NCBI RefSeq assembly: GCF_000003815.2
Contig: NC_049986.1
Span: forward strand, 10,085,915-10,149,914
Direction: 5' to 3'
DNA length: 64,000 nucleotides
Origin: Branchiostoma floridae
Taxonomy: Eukaryota; Chordata; Leptocardii; Amphioxiformes; Branchiostomatidae
The notes beneath the pieces were generated by a model that saw only the letters and a program-made list of their open reading frames with translations, made no database searches and had not been told where the DNA came from. Numbering within the stretch: position 1 is the stretch's first letter; each line of letters begins with the position of its first letter. Position numbers and translations under genes: made by a program. Of the stretch, positions 12,277 to 26,800 are shown piece after piece.

Positions 12277-15200
12277 CTAGCGCTGGCTGATGCACATATT
12301 GATTCTTGATGGGACCAAGGTTATTCCCATGCAACCATCTGTCGAAGGTGCAGCGGCGCCCTCTGGCAACTTGAAGGTGACGTGTTTCAGGAGGGAAGAG
12401 AAGAGCAGAAAGAGCTCCATCTTTGCCAGCTGCTCACCGAGGCAGACACGGCGGCCTTTGGAATAGGATAATGAGAAAAAAATTCAAAGAACAAGCAAAA
12501 CGTTTTTATGACAACATATCGTTTATGACTTAATAGTTTGACATGCTACACACACTTAATTGGGTGAATTTGTTAGTCTTTGCAACTGGTTTAAAAGACC
12601 TCACCTGTTGAAAAAGGCATGAAGGATTCCGGCCTGGTAACCACCTTGCCGTCAGAGTCTAGGAATCTACTGGGGTCAAACTTCTCTGGGTCTGGCCAAA
12701 ACTCCGGGTCCATATTAGCTGACCACAGGTTGGGAAAAACCTTCAAAACAAATAGACAGTAAAGACATTTTTGACTGTCAGTATTAGTACCATACTGGCA
12801 TGTCATGTGGCGTGTGGCTATGAAATCATATCGGCACTAATTACTCAAGTACATAATGTATGTTTACTATGTATTCTGTATACCTGTCCCATGTTGCAAT
12901 TAGCCCTCGGGCAAGAACTTGCAAATAAACTTTCATTGTAGAGACCTTATTTGACATATAGTCACTTGATTGAAAGGCGAAAACGAAATTCCCATGTCTA
13001 TGTACCTCACTTATTACGTCCCATGAACGACTCCCAAAGATCCGTGTGCGCATGTGTGAGTAATGCATTATGGTCGAGGTCAATGTTCAGCAAAACGCAG
13101 CGAAGATAGCAGAGAAACGTAAAGGCTCTTTATCTAAAAATCTCTCACCTGCGTTCCCGCTGGGATGTCATAGCCTCGGAAAGTCGTGTTCTCGTTAGGA
13201 GTGTGAGGAGCAGCAAGGGGAACTATGGCCCTGATGCGCTGGATCTCCATGATAGTAGCCTCGGTATACGGGAGCTGGGACCTGTGGGCCAGGGTGGGCA
13301 CGTCATGGTCTGCTCCCAGGACACTGTCCAGCTCGGCCTGGACCTGTTAAAGATTATTTGTCTCATACGAATCAACAAAACTGACTGCAACTGCAATAAC
13401 AGTGTCCATTACGTTTGCCGTTTTTACTTCAAATAAGCCATGTGGAGTTCCATGTGCAACAGTTCTAGCAATCATGACCATTGTCTCGATTTGCATTAAC
13501 ATATTCCAGACTTGTTTTGTTTATATTTCAGGGGCCTTTGCTGTTCATGCGTTATCGGAATGGTAAACAAGTCTATTCACACTTTTTGGAAACAGTAAAT
13601 AGTGTTAAACAATTTTTAAAAAATCACTGAAATCGACTCTAACCCTCTGTATACGTAAGACAGCAGAATTTTTCGTAAACATCTGGACAAGTGTTTCCTA
13701 ATCGAAGTAAGAGATATTTGACTTGGACCTAGACCATAACCCATACAAGCACATGCGCACTCAGCACTGTGACGTACCTTTTGCTGTTCCTCTGGACACA
13801 GAACCATGTACAGAAGACCCCATCGCAAGGTAGTGGCCGTGGTCTCGACTCCAGCAACAAACAGGTCTTGAATTATCCACTCAATATTCTCTTCTTTAAA
13901 GCAGTCGGTCTTCTCTTGGGTCTCTAGTTCGGCGAGGAGAAGGTCGATGAAATCTCGTGGATTCTCTTTGTCCATGGTCTCGCGATGCTTTGTAATTTCT
14001 TGTCGAAGGAATGCGTGAACCTCTTCCATGCACTCGACAAGAATCCTGTTTGATGAATTTACTGTGAAGAAAACAAAATTCAATATGATAAAGTACATGA
14101 AACAACATGCTTAATGTGAACAACATCGCTGCTGCGTCATTGTGGACTAAATAGGCAAAACTACGTACTAGTATACAAGCCAGGTGACTGAAAATGAGAT
14201 CATCGATCTTGGGCATACGTGATATTTTCGAATGTAGACTTTACCGCTCTACAATCAGTCAGGCTTTGTTGGCCTGAAAAAGGCTGTTAGACTGCCTGAA
14301 ATCATAATGTTTCATCAGAACTCCAGTATCTACCCACATATTAAAACTCATACATAACTAGAGTTCGGCGACCTCATACCTCCATGAATATTTAGAGCTT
14401 TTGTTAATTTCATGCAAATGACTTAACATTAACATGATTATTGTATGGTGTTGTTCATCATTGAATAACGTACAGTACACCTGTCAAATTCCCAATTCAG
14501 ATCATTAATCATTAATTTGTTTTGCAATTTTTGCATAAATTATGCAAATAAGTTCCTCATTTGCATATTTCATATCTACATATGTTTCACCGATTATAAT
14601 TAACAAGTGTTAAATTTATCAAAGTCCAGTTATTGCAAACAATGGAATTATACAATTTACTCATTAATTATGCAAATTAAGTCCTCATTTGCATAAAATG
14701 CATATCATTATGAACATCTTTGCCTAAGCTACCTGCATACCTAAAATGCAGGCAATCCATCGTTCCTTTCTGCAGTTATTGTTAGGGGACTGAAACTTGC
14801 CCTACTTTGTCATGACGCTAAACGCTATCTACCACCCAAATGTCACGACCATATCATGTCCGGGAGAAGAGATACATTGAAAAAACTGCTATGATAGAAT
14901 ATTCTCATTAATTATGCAAATGTACTACTATTTTGCATAATTAGTATCTTATCTTGTACAACATTGTCTAAGGTACCTACATACCAAAAATCATGACAAT
15001 CCGTTGTTCCCTTCTTGAGTTATCCTCTTCAGAATTTTTTGACAAAAATGCCCCTGCTATCCCAAAACTAGACGCTAGGGGGCCCAAACTTATGTCATTT
15101 CTTCCTGAGCACAAGAGCTATCTAATACTCAAAAATCGTGACCATGGCATGTTCAGAACACCGAGAAAGCAAAACCAGAAGTTGCACTGCAGTACCAAGG

Positions 15201-18200
15201 GGACCCGCTAGGGGGGCCAGAATCTAATCATTTCCAGCTTTCACCACACCCCACCAACACACCAAGTATGAAACCAATCTTCCCAGCCGTTCTTGAGTTA
15301 TCTTGTTTACACACACACAGACACACACACAGACACACAGACAAACGCAGGGTAAACTAGAGTTCGGTGACCTCATACCTCAATGAATATTAAGAGCTTT
15401 TGTAAATTTCATGCAATTGACTAAGACATTAACATAATTTATGCATGGTATTGTTCACCATTGACTAACGTACACGTGTCACAATAATAAAATTTCCATC
15501 ATAAATTATAAAGCGGTTTAGCAATTTTACATAAATTATGCAAATAAGTTCCTCATTATCATATTTGGTATTTGCTTATAATCCACCCATCATAATTAAC
15601 ATGTGTTACATTTATTGAAGTCCAGTTATTGAAAACAATCGAATTATACAATTTCCTCATTAATTATGCAAATTAATTCCTCATCTGCGTAACATGCATA
15701 TCATTATGAACATCTTTGCTCAAGGTACCTGCATGCCTAATATGATGCCAATCCCTCAATCCTTTCTGCAGTTATCCTCTTTGGAATGTCTTGACAAAAA
15801 CGCCCCTGCAGTTCCCAAATTTAATGTTAGGGGGCTGAAACTTGCTCCACTTTGTCATGACACAAAAAGCTATCTACCGCTTAAATGTCAAGACCATAGC
15901 ATGTCTAGAACGAGAGATATATTGAAAAAAACTGCTATGATAGAATATTCTCATTAATTATGCAAATGTGCTCCTATTTTGTATAATTAGTATCTTATCT
16001 TGTACAACATTGTCTAAGGTACCTACATACCAAAAATCATGAAAATCCGCTGTTCCCTTCTTGAGTTATCTTCTTCAGAAGTTTTTGACAAAAATGCCCC
16101 TGCTATCCCAAAACTAGGCGCTAGGGGGCTCAAACTTATGTGACTTCTTCCTGAGCACAACAGCTATCTAACACTCGAATATCGTGACCATAGCATGTTC
16201 AGAACACCCAGATAGCAAAACCGGAAGTTGCGCTGCAGTACCAAGGGGAGTTGCTAGGGGGCCCAAAATCTAATCATTTCCAGCTTTCACCACACACACA
16301 CCAAGTATGAAATCAATCCACCCAACCGTTCTTGAGTTATTCTGTTTACACACACACAAACGCAGTGTAAACTAGAGTTCGGCGACCTAATACCTCAATG
16401 AAAATTTAGAGCTTTCGTAAATTTCATGCAATTGACTAAGACATTAAGATAATTTATGTATGGTGTTGTTTATCATTGACAAACGTACACATGTCACAAT
16501 TATAAAATTCCCATTATCAATCATAAAGCGGTTTTGCAATTTTACATAAATTATGGAAATAAGTTCCTCATTACCATATTTGGTATCTGCTTATATTCCA
16601 CCTATCATAATTAACATGTGTTACATGTATTGAGGTCCAGTTATTGAAGACAATGGAACTTATCAATTTCCTCATTAATTATGCAAATTAAGTCCTCATT
16701 TGCATAACATGTATATCATTATGAAAATCTTTGCCTAAGCTACCTGCATGCCTAAAATGCAGGCAATCCGTCGTTCCTTTCTGCAGTTATCCTCTTTGGA
16801 GTGTCTTGACAAAAACGACCCTGCAGTTCCACAATTAAATGTTAGGGGGCTGAAACTTGCCCCACATGTTTGTGGCACTAAGAGCTATCTACCACCTAAA
16901 TGTAAAGACCATAGCATGTCTGGAACAAGAGATACATTTGAAAAAATGCTATGATAGAATATTCTCATTGATTATGCAAATGTACTCCTATTTTGCATAA
17001 TTAGTATCTTATCTTAAACATTGTCTAAGGTACCTACATACCAAAAATGATGAAAATCCGTTGTTCCCTTCTTGAGTTATCCTCTTCAGAAGTTTTTGAC
17101 AAAAATGCCCCTGCTATCCCAAAACTAGGCGCTAGGGGGCCCAAACTTATGTCATTTCTTCCTGAGCACAAGAGCTATCTAATATTTAAAAAATCGTGAC
17201 CATAGCATGTTCAGAACACCGAGATAGCAAAACCGGAAGTTGCGCTGCAGTACCAAGGGGAGCCGCTAGGGGGCCCAAAATCTAATAATTTCCAGCTTTT
17301 GTCACACACTACCAACAAACCAAGTATGAAACCAATCCACCCAACCGTTCATGAGTTATTTTGTTTACACACACACAGACACACACACAGACACACACAC
17401 AGACAGACAAACGCAGGGTAAAATATAACCTCCATGACATTTCATGGAGGTAAATATAACCTCCATGACATTTCATGGAGGTAAATATAACCTCCATCAT
17501 GCTCCATGACATTTCATGGAGGTAATCATCAGCAGGCACTTGAGTTATAGGTGCAAACACACAAACAGTACCCCCGTAAGAACTAAACCTTCTTCCTGGA
17601 CCCATTATGGTTTATGCGTCAGTCATCATAAAGTAGATATTTGCTGACACGTTAAAAGCATAAAGGTAGTAATCGAACACACCAGGTTGGTTCGGTTGGT
17701 GAACACTATTGGTAAATACTGACATAAGTGCCATTCATGAACAAAACGTTACATGTCCAATATCCTAGCCTGGGTACCATCTGATTACTACCAGGGTAGG
17801 CAAGGTACATCTGAATAGCAATCGGATTGTACCCAAGCTAACATTATCCTACCTCCCGGTACGAATCGCAGAATAGGGAAAACAGTCATTAATTGACTCG
17901 ATCCGAGTTGGGCGACCAGCTTGTTTGCAACCTTGGACAGTTCGAGGAAATTTTCATCATCGTAGTCGTAACGTTTCCCGAACACCATGGAGCAGATGAT
18001 GTTGGCGACTGACACGGTTAGGTTGTCGGTGATGTCACTTGGCTGTGCGTCCCCTTGCTCGGACAGCTATCAAAGTACACATTGCATGGGTCAGATTGTG
18101 TATCCTCTCATGTCATGTTTGTAGCTATGCATTTGTACAACAAAGGCCATATACATTTGGAAATGAGGAAGGCTGATGTACTCTCAACTTAAAATCTTAA

Positions 18201-19412
18201 ACCACTTTTACCTGATCGTTATTAACATCGACTATCATAATTCCACCAGGTGCCATAACAACACCACCTCAAAAAACGTTAGTATAGAGGTCTTCCCAAG
18301 ATTGTCTTGAACACCAAATGTTAAATATCCTAAATGTGATACAATTCAGATATTTAGGTGTTGAAGACAATCCTTAGCAGGCCTCTCTAACAACGTTTTT
18401 TGAGGTGGCGGTATGATGGCACCTGGTGTAATTATGTGAATGTATGTTCCTTGCGTGTTGTAATGTACCGTTGTATCCACACCCCATTTGTAACCGTTTC
18501 AAGTACCTAAAATATAAGCAAAAATACCTTCAGACAGAGCTGACGGGCCTCGTCCCTGATGTTTTCTTCCATACTGCCTGGTCCCATTCTCATTCCCAGG
18601 GTTCTCAGCGCACTGTAGGCGAACTTGCGTTTTTCTTTGTAGGCTTGGTTGAATGGTGACATCACAATGTCTGTAAGATGTGTGATATAATATTTATCTA
18701 TACATACGTCATGGATTGAAGAGAGCAAAACAGTAGGGTATCGTTACCATTGTTTGTTATAAGCATTGTACAAATGTAGGCAGTACATAGTGCCTTGGGC
18801 AATACATTTTGAATGGGCACCCAAACAAAACAAAACAAGGCGTGTTATCAAGACTGCTAAACGACGAAGGTGACTAAGAAATTCGGACACCTTAAGTAAT
18901 ATGCAACACCCAATGTTCTTTAACATATGTAGTATAAACATTGCTCCCGGTACGAGCTAGCACCTCACTACATCGTTCAACGACAGGTCATCATCAGTTC
19001 CAAGACAATATAGTTACAAGTTATGGGAACTGCGAAAATTGAAGAGAAGAACCTAGTACGTACCTTCTCCAAAACCAGATACTAGATTCAGCACATAGAC
19101 GTTTGGCCTGCTGGAGAAAGCGTCCTTGTAGTCCACAAGCGCCTCTTTGATGGCCCGGTAGCCGTTCAGAACCACCACGTCTTCCATCCCCATTCGAACA
19201 GTGTACACGTCGCCATACTGCTTCCTCCACTCCGTTAGCTTCAGGTGGGGCGCTCGGCCGAGGGACAACAGGTGTCCGACAACAGGCCAGCTCCCACTCG
19301 GTGACGGTGGATCCATCTTACGTCGTTTGAAGAAGACGAGAATGGTCAGGAAAACGACCCAAATCACTGCGATAGTGCGGATAGAGACTTCTGACAACAA
19401 CGCAGCAAACAT
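12277..19412 (-). CDS. CYP2-like cytochrome P450, gene C (complete, 499 aa)
   Basis: A microsomal CYP2-clan monooxygenase. Coding exons 5' to 3': 19064-19412, 18528-18670, 17853-18066, 13778-14061, 13149-13343, 12605-12740 and 12277-12455. All junctions are GT-AG, and lengths sum to 1500 nt including the stop. Motifs: N-terminal anchor and PPSPSGSWP hinge (exon 1), [11 protein letters not shown] (exon 3), I-helix AGVETT (exon 4), [13 protein letters not shown] with ExxR (exon 5), [10 protein letters not shown] (exon 6) and FSTGRRVCLG haem loop (split over exons 6 and 7). Exon 1 carries K-to-M and N-to-D changes just before the hinge relative to its paralogues. Intron 3 is swollen to 3.8 kb by a threefold tandem array, and intron 2 carries a 201-bp MITE. 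Nothing suggests loss of function; the substrate is unknown. Confidence 0.92.
14356..17420 (+). repeat. Three head-to-tail units of about 1 kb in intron 3 of gene C
   Basis: Units start with aactagagttcgg at 14356, 15355 and 16370 (lengths about 999, 1015 and 1050). Each ends with a CA-rich stretch and caaacgcag(g/t)gtaaa, which joins directly to the next unit. Within each unit two half-units of about 260 bp are themselves related: a 'tctgcagttatcctctttgga' half and a 'cttgagttatcctcttcagaa' half, each with a 'ctagggggc' or 'ttagggggc' motif. The start motif is shared with element R1 at 3648 and, inverted, with the ends of R2 and R3. No transposase or other gene is visible. Open frames inside are short and differ between copies. 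Confidence 0.85.
17421..17522. repeat. Short tandem hairpin minisatellite
   Basis: The palindrome cctccatgacatttcatgga(gg) is repeated three times, separated by taaatataa. The third copy has a small internal duplication (catcatgctc). Each copy can fold into a perfect hairpin. It directly abuts the end of the 1-kb tandem array. Confidence 0.8.
18236..18436. mobile_element. 201-bp MITE with about 85-bp inverted repeats (intron 2 of gene C)
   Basis: The left arm (cataattccaccaggtgcca, then caccacctcaaaaaacg) and the right arm (cgttttttgaggtgg, then tggcacctggtgtaattatg) are inverted copies over nearly the whole element. No coding capacity is seen, and a target duplication is not clear. Confidence 0.7.
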
Positions 19413-20850
19413 TAGCCTGTGTTCGAAAACATGTGGGAGGGGGTGTACTTAGTACTGTTGCCAAAATTTGCTATTTTTCACCCTTTGGGATTGAAACATC
19501 CAACAAAAGCTCTCAGGACATGAAAATCTATCTCACCTTGCTATTAGAGCATGTGTAGCTCTGAAAAATGGGCAGGAAATGAAGAATCTCGAAGAAACGC
19601 CCAGGCTAGGTAGCGTGGCGCAGACTCTACGAGATCCTTGCTTGTTTGTCGTTGTGACTTTACCGCTTGATTGACTTTAGATCTGGTGCCAAAGGTCATG
19701 TGTACTGGTTGTACCAGGTTTCACAGTCATTGCCTTGTTACCTTGGAATAATGACAGAACCTCGAAATAATCTCACAGTTGTACTGAAAAAGTGTCCAGA
19801 GGCTCTTCAGAAGGCCTTGACGTTTGAAAATGTCAGTTGAGAACTCGTAGCAACATTCAAATACGTCACCTTGAAATTATGCATGATCACCAAGGTATAA
19901 CATGAGTAAATTCTTTAAAAGCCCCCCTCCCCATCTCCTCACGCACGTCTTCTGGAAAGCAGTGAGGCTTCAAATAACTTCCCCTACCCAAAAACCTAGC
20001 GTACTGACCTAAACCAAGACCAAATAAAACGATATTTTGATTATTCCATCTGTTGTAAGGAAATCCAATCTTCAACAAAGACTTTCCTCACTGACATCAC
20101 CAGGCCAAGCTGGCATATTTGCCGTGAAAGCAAGGTTAAGGGCTCATGCTAAAGCCAAGGGTTCACGCTAAAGAATCAAGGCGCTATGAGTATCAAGTGT
20201 CTTTTTAACTGTTGTTTAAACATTCTTGCGTCTGTATTCTGGTCAGGAACGCATCGCCAAAGAAAACACACCAGTTGTCGGGGGACTGTCGCGGTCATTG
20301 CTCTCGAGGATTGCTTTCACCGGCCCTACGTACGCGTTGTTCGCGGGGTGGGTTTGGGGTTTGATGGGTATAAAATGCCATATGCAAGTTCAACTATCTA
20401 AAGCTATGTGTATGATTATTGCTATCGAATTATGAAATATAGCATGATATATCACATATATATCACATTATCAGTAAAATTACATGCCGTGGAATCATTT
20501 TATTTACTTGTACAAAACAGTAGAATTCTACATGGTATGCAATGATTCTTAAAGTGTTCAACACAATCGCCAAGGTTATGTCTGGGGTAGCATTTGTATG
20601 TATGTATGTGTGAATGTAGAAGACCAGCATAAATGGAGAACGTTTAGTCGATCTAACAAGTAATATCTGCAATGTCTTATATGAGGGAACAAGGCGCGGT
20701 ACGATCAACAGAAGATATGTTCTGATTCCGTTCTAAATTGCACATATGTCTAAGCGTCAACAATTATATAGAGAAAGATTTTACACCGTTTTATACAAGT
20801 TAACTTGTGTATTGTCGATGATCTTCACAATATGTTTTGAATCGAGCACC
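19413..20850. other. 5' flank of gene C and spacer to gene D
   Basis: Contains the conserved P450 leader-exon block (donor at 19537) and its upstream flank with the CCAAAGGTCA-like motif near 19688. The following AT-rich spacer is related to the other P450 3' flanks. No gene is recognised; a short (gtat)n run lies near 20595. Confidence 0.45.
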
Positions 20851-23800
20851 CTAGCGCCGAGTGACGCACATATTCACTGTTGGTGGTGAAAGACCCATGC
20901 AGTCATCGGCCGACGGTGCAGCGACGCCCTCTGGCAACTTCAAGGTGAAGTGTTTCAGGAGGGAAGAAAAGAGCAGAAAGAGCTCCATCTTAGCCAGCTG
21001 CTCACCGAGGCAGACACGGCGTCCTTGATACAGGATGATACGAAGTAAGAAACAAAACTAAAAAAAGTTGACACCAACTGCTTGGTTATAACTTTATAGA
21101 GTACTTTAAAAGGTTGTTTTTTTTTCAGAACTGGGAGAGCAAAACGTCTATTTTCATTGGCACCAGAGAACTATCGCAGTCGATCGCGAAGAAAAATACT
21201 TCTATGGAGTTTTCGGCTGAATTTGGGTTTAAAGACTTACCAGCAGAAAAGGGTAGGTACGAGTCCGGCCTGCTGACCACTTTGCCGTCAGAGTCCAGGA
21301 ACCTACGGGGGTCAAAAGTCTCTGGGTCCGGCCAGTATTCCGGGTCCATGTGGGCTGACCACAGGTTGGTAAGGACCTTCATAGCGAATAGACGACAAAA
21401 AAAAGTTTGTTTCTGACACTATCTGCACTGTGATCGTGAGGCTCTCTATGTACATCATGTGACATAACACGTAAAATATCATCATTCTTCATACAAAAAA
21501 GTATCAACGGTGAAAATGCCAAGACCTATATTCTTACACAAACCTCACTTTTCAGTGACGTCGACTCGATCAGTGAACCATCGGGGTTCTACAAGTAAAG
21601 AAACGCAATGAGGATAACGAAACGTAAATAATGCATATACATTACTCACCTGCATTCCCGCCGGGATGTCATAGCCTCGGAAAGTCGTGTCCTCTGTAGC
21701 AGCGTGAGGAGCATTAAGTGGGGCTACAAGCCTGATGCGCTGGATCTCCATGATAGTAGCCTCGGTATACGGGAGCTGGGACCTGTGGGCCAGGGTGGGC
21801 ACGTCATGGTCTGTTCCCAGGACACTGTCCAGCTCAGCATGGACCTGTTACAGATTTTTCTCATGTGAATCAATAAAGCTTACTACAGCTATAAGTGTAA
21901 CAGTGTTTTGTTTTCCTTTTCAAATAAGGCATTTGGGGTTCCAAGTGCGCACATTTGAACTTATGGCTCCCTGGATTAGCAAAAAGATAAGCTCGTTTAC
22001 CATTCCGAGTACGCATGCGCAGTACCAGGAATTGTGGGTAGTACTTCAAATGTATACGTCAAATCGAACCCTCTACAAGATAGCAGACCTTTGCATAAAA
22101 ATCTAGACAATTCTTGAACTTTGACCTAGACCACAATGAATTACGTAACGTACGGTACCTTCTGCTGTTCCTCTGGACACAAAACCATGTAGAGAAGACC
22201 CCATCGCAAGGTGTTGGCTGTGGTCTCCATTCCAGCGAAAAACATATTTTGAATGATCCACACAATATTCTCCTCTGTAAAGCAGTCGGTCTGCTCTTGG
22301 GTCTGTAGTTCGGTGAGGATGAGGTCGATGAAGTCTCGTGGATTCTCGTTGTCCAGGGTCTCGCGATGCTTTATAATTTCTTGTCGAAGAAATTCGTGGA
22401 CCTTGTTAATGCATTCGACAAGAATCCTGTTTGCTGAGTTAACTGTGAAGAAAACAAAATTCAGTATGTTGGTGTCCCGGTAATTTAGACATGAAATGAT
22501 TGTCCGATGATGAACCCTTCACATAGTCATTGTCTACGGCTCAAAGAAGAGAAGTAGGATTGGTTAATACTAGTCATACGTACTAGCCGAAAATCAAGTT
22601 TTCAAACATAAATCCAGGTATATATTTGAGATCCTACCTCCCGGTACGAATCGCAGAAAGGGAAACACTGTCATCAGCTGACTGGATCCATGTTCAAATT
22701 GGGACAGTAGCTTGTGTATAATCTTGGTCAGTTCGACGAACTTTTCATCATCGTAGCCGTAGCGTTTCCCGAACACCATGGAGCAGATGATGTTGGCGAC
22801 TGACACAGTCAGGTTGTCGGCGATGTCACGTGGATGTCCATCTCCTTGCTCGGACAGCTTAAAAAATGCACACCACATGGGTCAGATTGTCCGTCCTCTC
22901 ATGCCATGCTTATGTATTTTTGTCAAACAAAGACCCTGCACTGCTGCTTGCTATCGCCTCCCTGCTCTAGCGCTGAGCAACAGGCACCAACCAATCACGT
23001 CTCAGCCTACAGTGAAAAGGCCATTTGATTGGCCTACTGAAACCGTAATAACATGATCACTACTTATGTGCAACGTTATTCAAGCCTAATGTGGGTTTAA
23101 AATGTCAAAAGTGGGAATATTCACAAAATACCTTTATGCAGAGCTGACGAGCCTCTTCTCTGATGTGTTCTTCCACGCTGCCAGGTCCCATTCTCATTCC
23201 CAGAGTTTTTAGGGCACTGACGGCAAACCTACGTTTTTCCAAGTAGGCTTGGTTGAATTTTGAGAGGGCAATATCTGTGAGATAAATATGCGGTATGTCA
23301 TGCATTGAAACTCTGCTAGTAAACTGGAAATTTGGTGGCCATATGATGAGTCATTTGGGAGTTAGAAGGGGCGTGCCTCAAACGCCCCCCCCCCCGTCCC
23401 ATGTTGATAAAAAAAAGTCCGGTCTGAATAGTATCGACTCCTATAAGGGCTTATTCTTTATCATTGATTGTACACACAGGTCTCCAGATACAGGCTACTA
23501 TCAAACTACATTGTTTACTTAAAATCTAAAAACTACTTGGCTGCACAATAAGCTTTAGTATTATGTTGATACGTAAAGTAAAGAGAAGAACATAGCATAC
23601 CTTTCCCAAAGCCAGATACTAGATTCAGCAAATAGACGCTCGGCCTACTGGAGAAAGCGTCCTTGTAGTCCACAAGCGCCTCTTTGATGGCCCGGTAGCC
23701 GTTCAGAACCACCACGTCTTCCATCCCCATTCGAACAGTGTACACGTCGCCATACTGCTCAGTGCGACTAAGACATATCTCAAGACCCCCAGCAAAGCGG

Positions 23801-26800
23801 GCGTTGGCTGCCCTAGCAACACATAGATACAACCTTTGACCCTGAATTTTCCTCATTTCCCCTATTGTTCGATAATTACCCCCTCCCCACCCAGTGTGAT
23901 AACAATGCAGGGAGGGTGCCAGTGGACCAGGTGAGGTGATGCCTGTCCTCCTGTGGAGTGTGAAATATCAGACTGTCTGGGATTGGTGCTGGATGTGTAT
24001 TATGATTGACAAAGGATTTCCTGGGTTTAGGAGTATTTCTAATAACTTACACACTGATTGATTCACGGTTTCATCAAATTTGACCACTTTAATTACAAAT
24101 AGCCCGACAGAATCTTATAAAGATAACCAAATTCAACCAGGGTGTAATCTGACCAATTAAGCTGACCAATAGTTTGATAATTAGCTTCGCCAAGAAGCTT
24201 ATGTTTTTGTCGACTTGGGTCTGTATGTAGGTCAACAGGATATAACTCGAGAAATTGTGGATGGAACTTTTTTATTTTTTGCAGGTGTGTAGCGGTTGTT
24301 TAAAGGCATGCCTAGTTCGAAAATGGGTTACCTGGCGTTTTCCTATGGTACATTAGCGAGCTTGGTATTTTTTTTGGTGTTTTTTCGGGAGGCATAAGTC
24401 AAAATGTAGCTGGGCGATTTCTACGATATTTGGCAGGTCTGTAGCGGCTGTGGAAAGGATTGCCATGTGCGAGAATGGTTTAGCTACCTTTTACCTATGG
24501 TGCTGTAGCTGGCTTTGTATGTAAGTGCGTTTGTCTGTAAGCAAGATAACTCGAGATGTTCTTGATGGATGTTAATGATATTTGGTTGATAGGTAGGGGA
24601 CACAGAAAGGAAGGTCAAGTTCGATAATGGGCCTCCTGGCAAATTGTTTTGGTACTGCAAGTGAGCATCAAAGTTTGCGCCTAAATTTTCCAGAAGTGCC
24701 AGGTTCGTGATTTTTTACTGGTGGATAGCTGTTGGTACTAGGAGTCAATGGTCTAATTTTGGGCCCCCTAGCAGCTTGTTTGGAATTGCAGTGGGTGTTA
24801 TATTTCGTAACTTTTTAGATGGATAACTCCTGAGGGGATTGATGGATATATTTGTTTTTGGTAGGTAGGTACTTTGGATGATTATCAACATAATGAGATG
24901 CAAATTATATAAATCACTCTGTATTTAATATAATTACTTAGGGAAACTTCTATAACGGTTGAAAAATACTTGTGACGGAGTCACCTGAAAGGACTTGAAT
25001 CGACCCATAGATGTCTAAAAATAGAGAAGTAGGTCAAAGGAGCCAGTGGAAGCAGGGGCTCCCTGATAAACAGACGTTGTCTTGGAAGCATGAAATTCTG
25101 ATTGACCAGGGATGTTACTAGGTCATCCATGTACTATTCCGCCAGGATGGAGTCTGGTAGAGACTACTGGCTGAAAAATGCCTATAAATGGTCATGGTTC
25201 ATGTTAGCAAAATACAAAGCCTGACCGTGTCCAACACGTATCTATAAAATTAAGCAATTAAATAGCTTGCTGAATTGATGTCAATACGACGGCACACAGC
25301 AAAGGATTCATAGCAGTTGAAATATAACATATCTATATACAAGTGTTGCTTATATCTATATACAGATCAACAATAAAAGTAACACTATATCATGGGAACG
25401 GTAAAAATGTAGTAGAGGGAACTTGACGAATATCACTTGATATAAAGATGTAGAGCTAATATCTACGAGACACTTCAGGTGTATTTTCTTATGATGGACT
25501 GCAAGGAAACTTGGTGTTCCATGTGCCAGTAACACTACATGGGTCTAAACAAACGAATAAGTACTATGTAAAGTCAGTAATATAACATAATTGAACAATG
25601 ACGGCTTGTAACACATAGTACTTACATCTGTGAACTAGGTTAAAACAACAAGTGACCAAGTGCTGGGACAAGACAAACCCAACATGTTGAAGAACAGCAC
25701 TTAGGTCAAAAGGGTCACCGTCAATTATCCACGCATTCCTCAACTCTTAACAGAGATGTCATGTTGTAAGGGAAAGGTCGGCTAGAAAGAACTGACATCA
25801 TTGCGAGAAATACAAATCGCCAAAGGTGACAGGCGGCTGTCATCGGACAGTCGCAGAAATCATAACCTTGGACTCTGTAAAATACCTCTGACTTAACTCG
25901 CGACTGCAAAACTTTACTTTCTATTTTCATGAGATTGAAACAAACGTTCACCAAGGCGGGGGTCGTAGCAATCCTTACATATGGCCCTTAGATGACCCTT
26001 GGTGAGTTAAAAAGTTCCGTAAATTGGAAGGAACAACTGTTACAGTGGCCGGGGTTTGGTGAGTGACGAATGCAATTATCGGCGTGACTTCCTGTGGTTT
26101 CCAGGTTTCCAAGACCTACCCACGTACCAAATATCACTTCAATCCATTCAGCCGGTCTTCAATTTGCTGGTTTCTACATACATACATACATACATACATA
26201 CATACATACATACATACAAACGCTACCCAAAACATAACCAGCTCTCCGAAAGTAATTATGACAACACAAAATAGAACAGTAACCTCATACCTGTACAAAT
26301 TGTTCTGATTATGCAAAGACATTCATTCACATCGCCAAAACATTTGCTGCATTATGTACACCGACAGAATAGACTAATCTACTCACAATGTTCATAATCC
26401 AACCAACCACTACATGATGTGACTAGATAACATATGGACTTATACACATTAATCATTCAAAAAGAACTATCTTCCATAGAAATTGTTTATTTGGCGAAGA
26501 TATGTGTTCGAGGAACTCTAGTTCCCCATGTTCTTTCCTGGATCTGATGCCGGCTTTGTTTGTTTTGATAATCGATTTTTATTCCAAAACAAGGTATTTG
26601 ATAGAAAACAACGCTCAGATGAAAACTGTTGTACCAATAGTCTGTTTGATATACTACGGTTACGTAACCTACCACACACACATTTTTTTTAGCAAAGTTC
26701 ACAAGAGCAAGGACGTTATAGTTGAGAAAACACTCTTTTGATAGAGATAAAGAGATAACGGATTGTATTGTAATCAAAGTCTCAGTGTAAGCACGTCTAA

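Noticed and set aside
14356-17420. CRISPR-like or coding repeats in the tandem array
   Set aside because: Units are 1 kb, degenerate and without regular spacers. Short frames inside differ in each copy.
23885-24180. Transposase gene expected in the gene D insertion
   Set aside because: No open frame with transposase motifs was found anywhere between 23758 and 29365.
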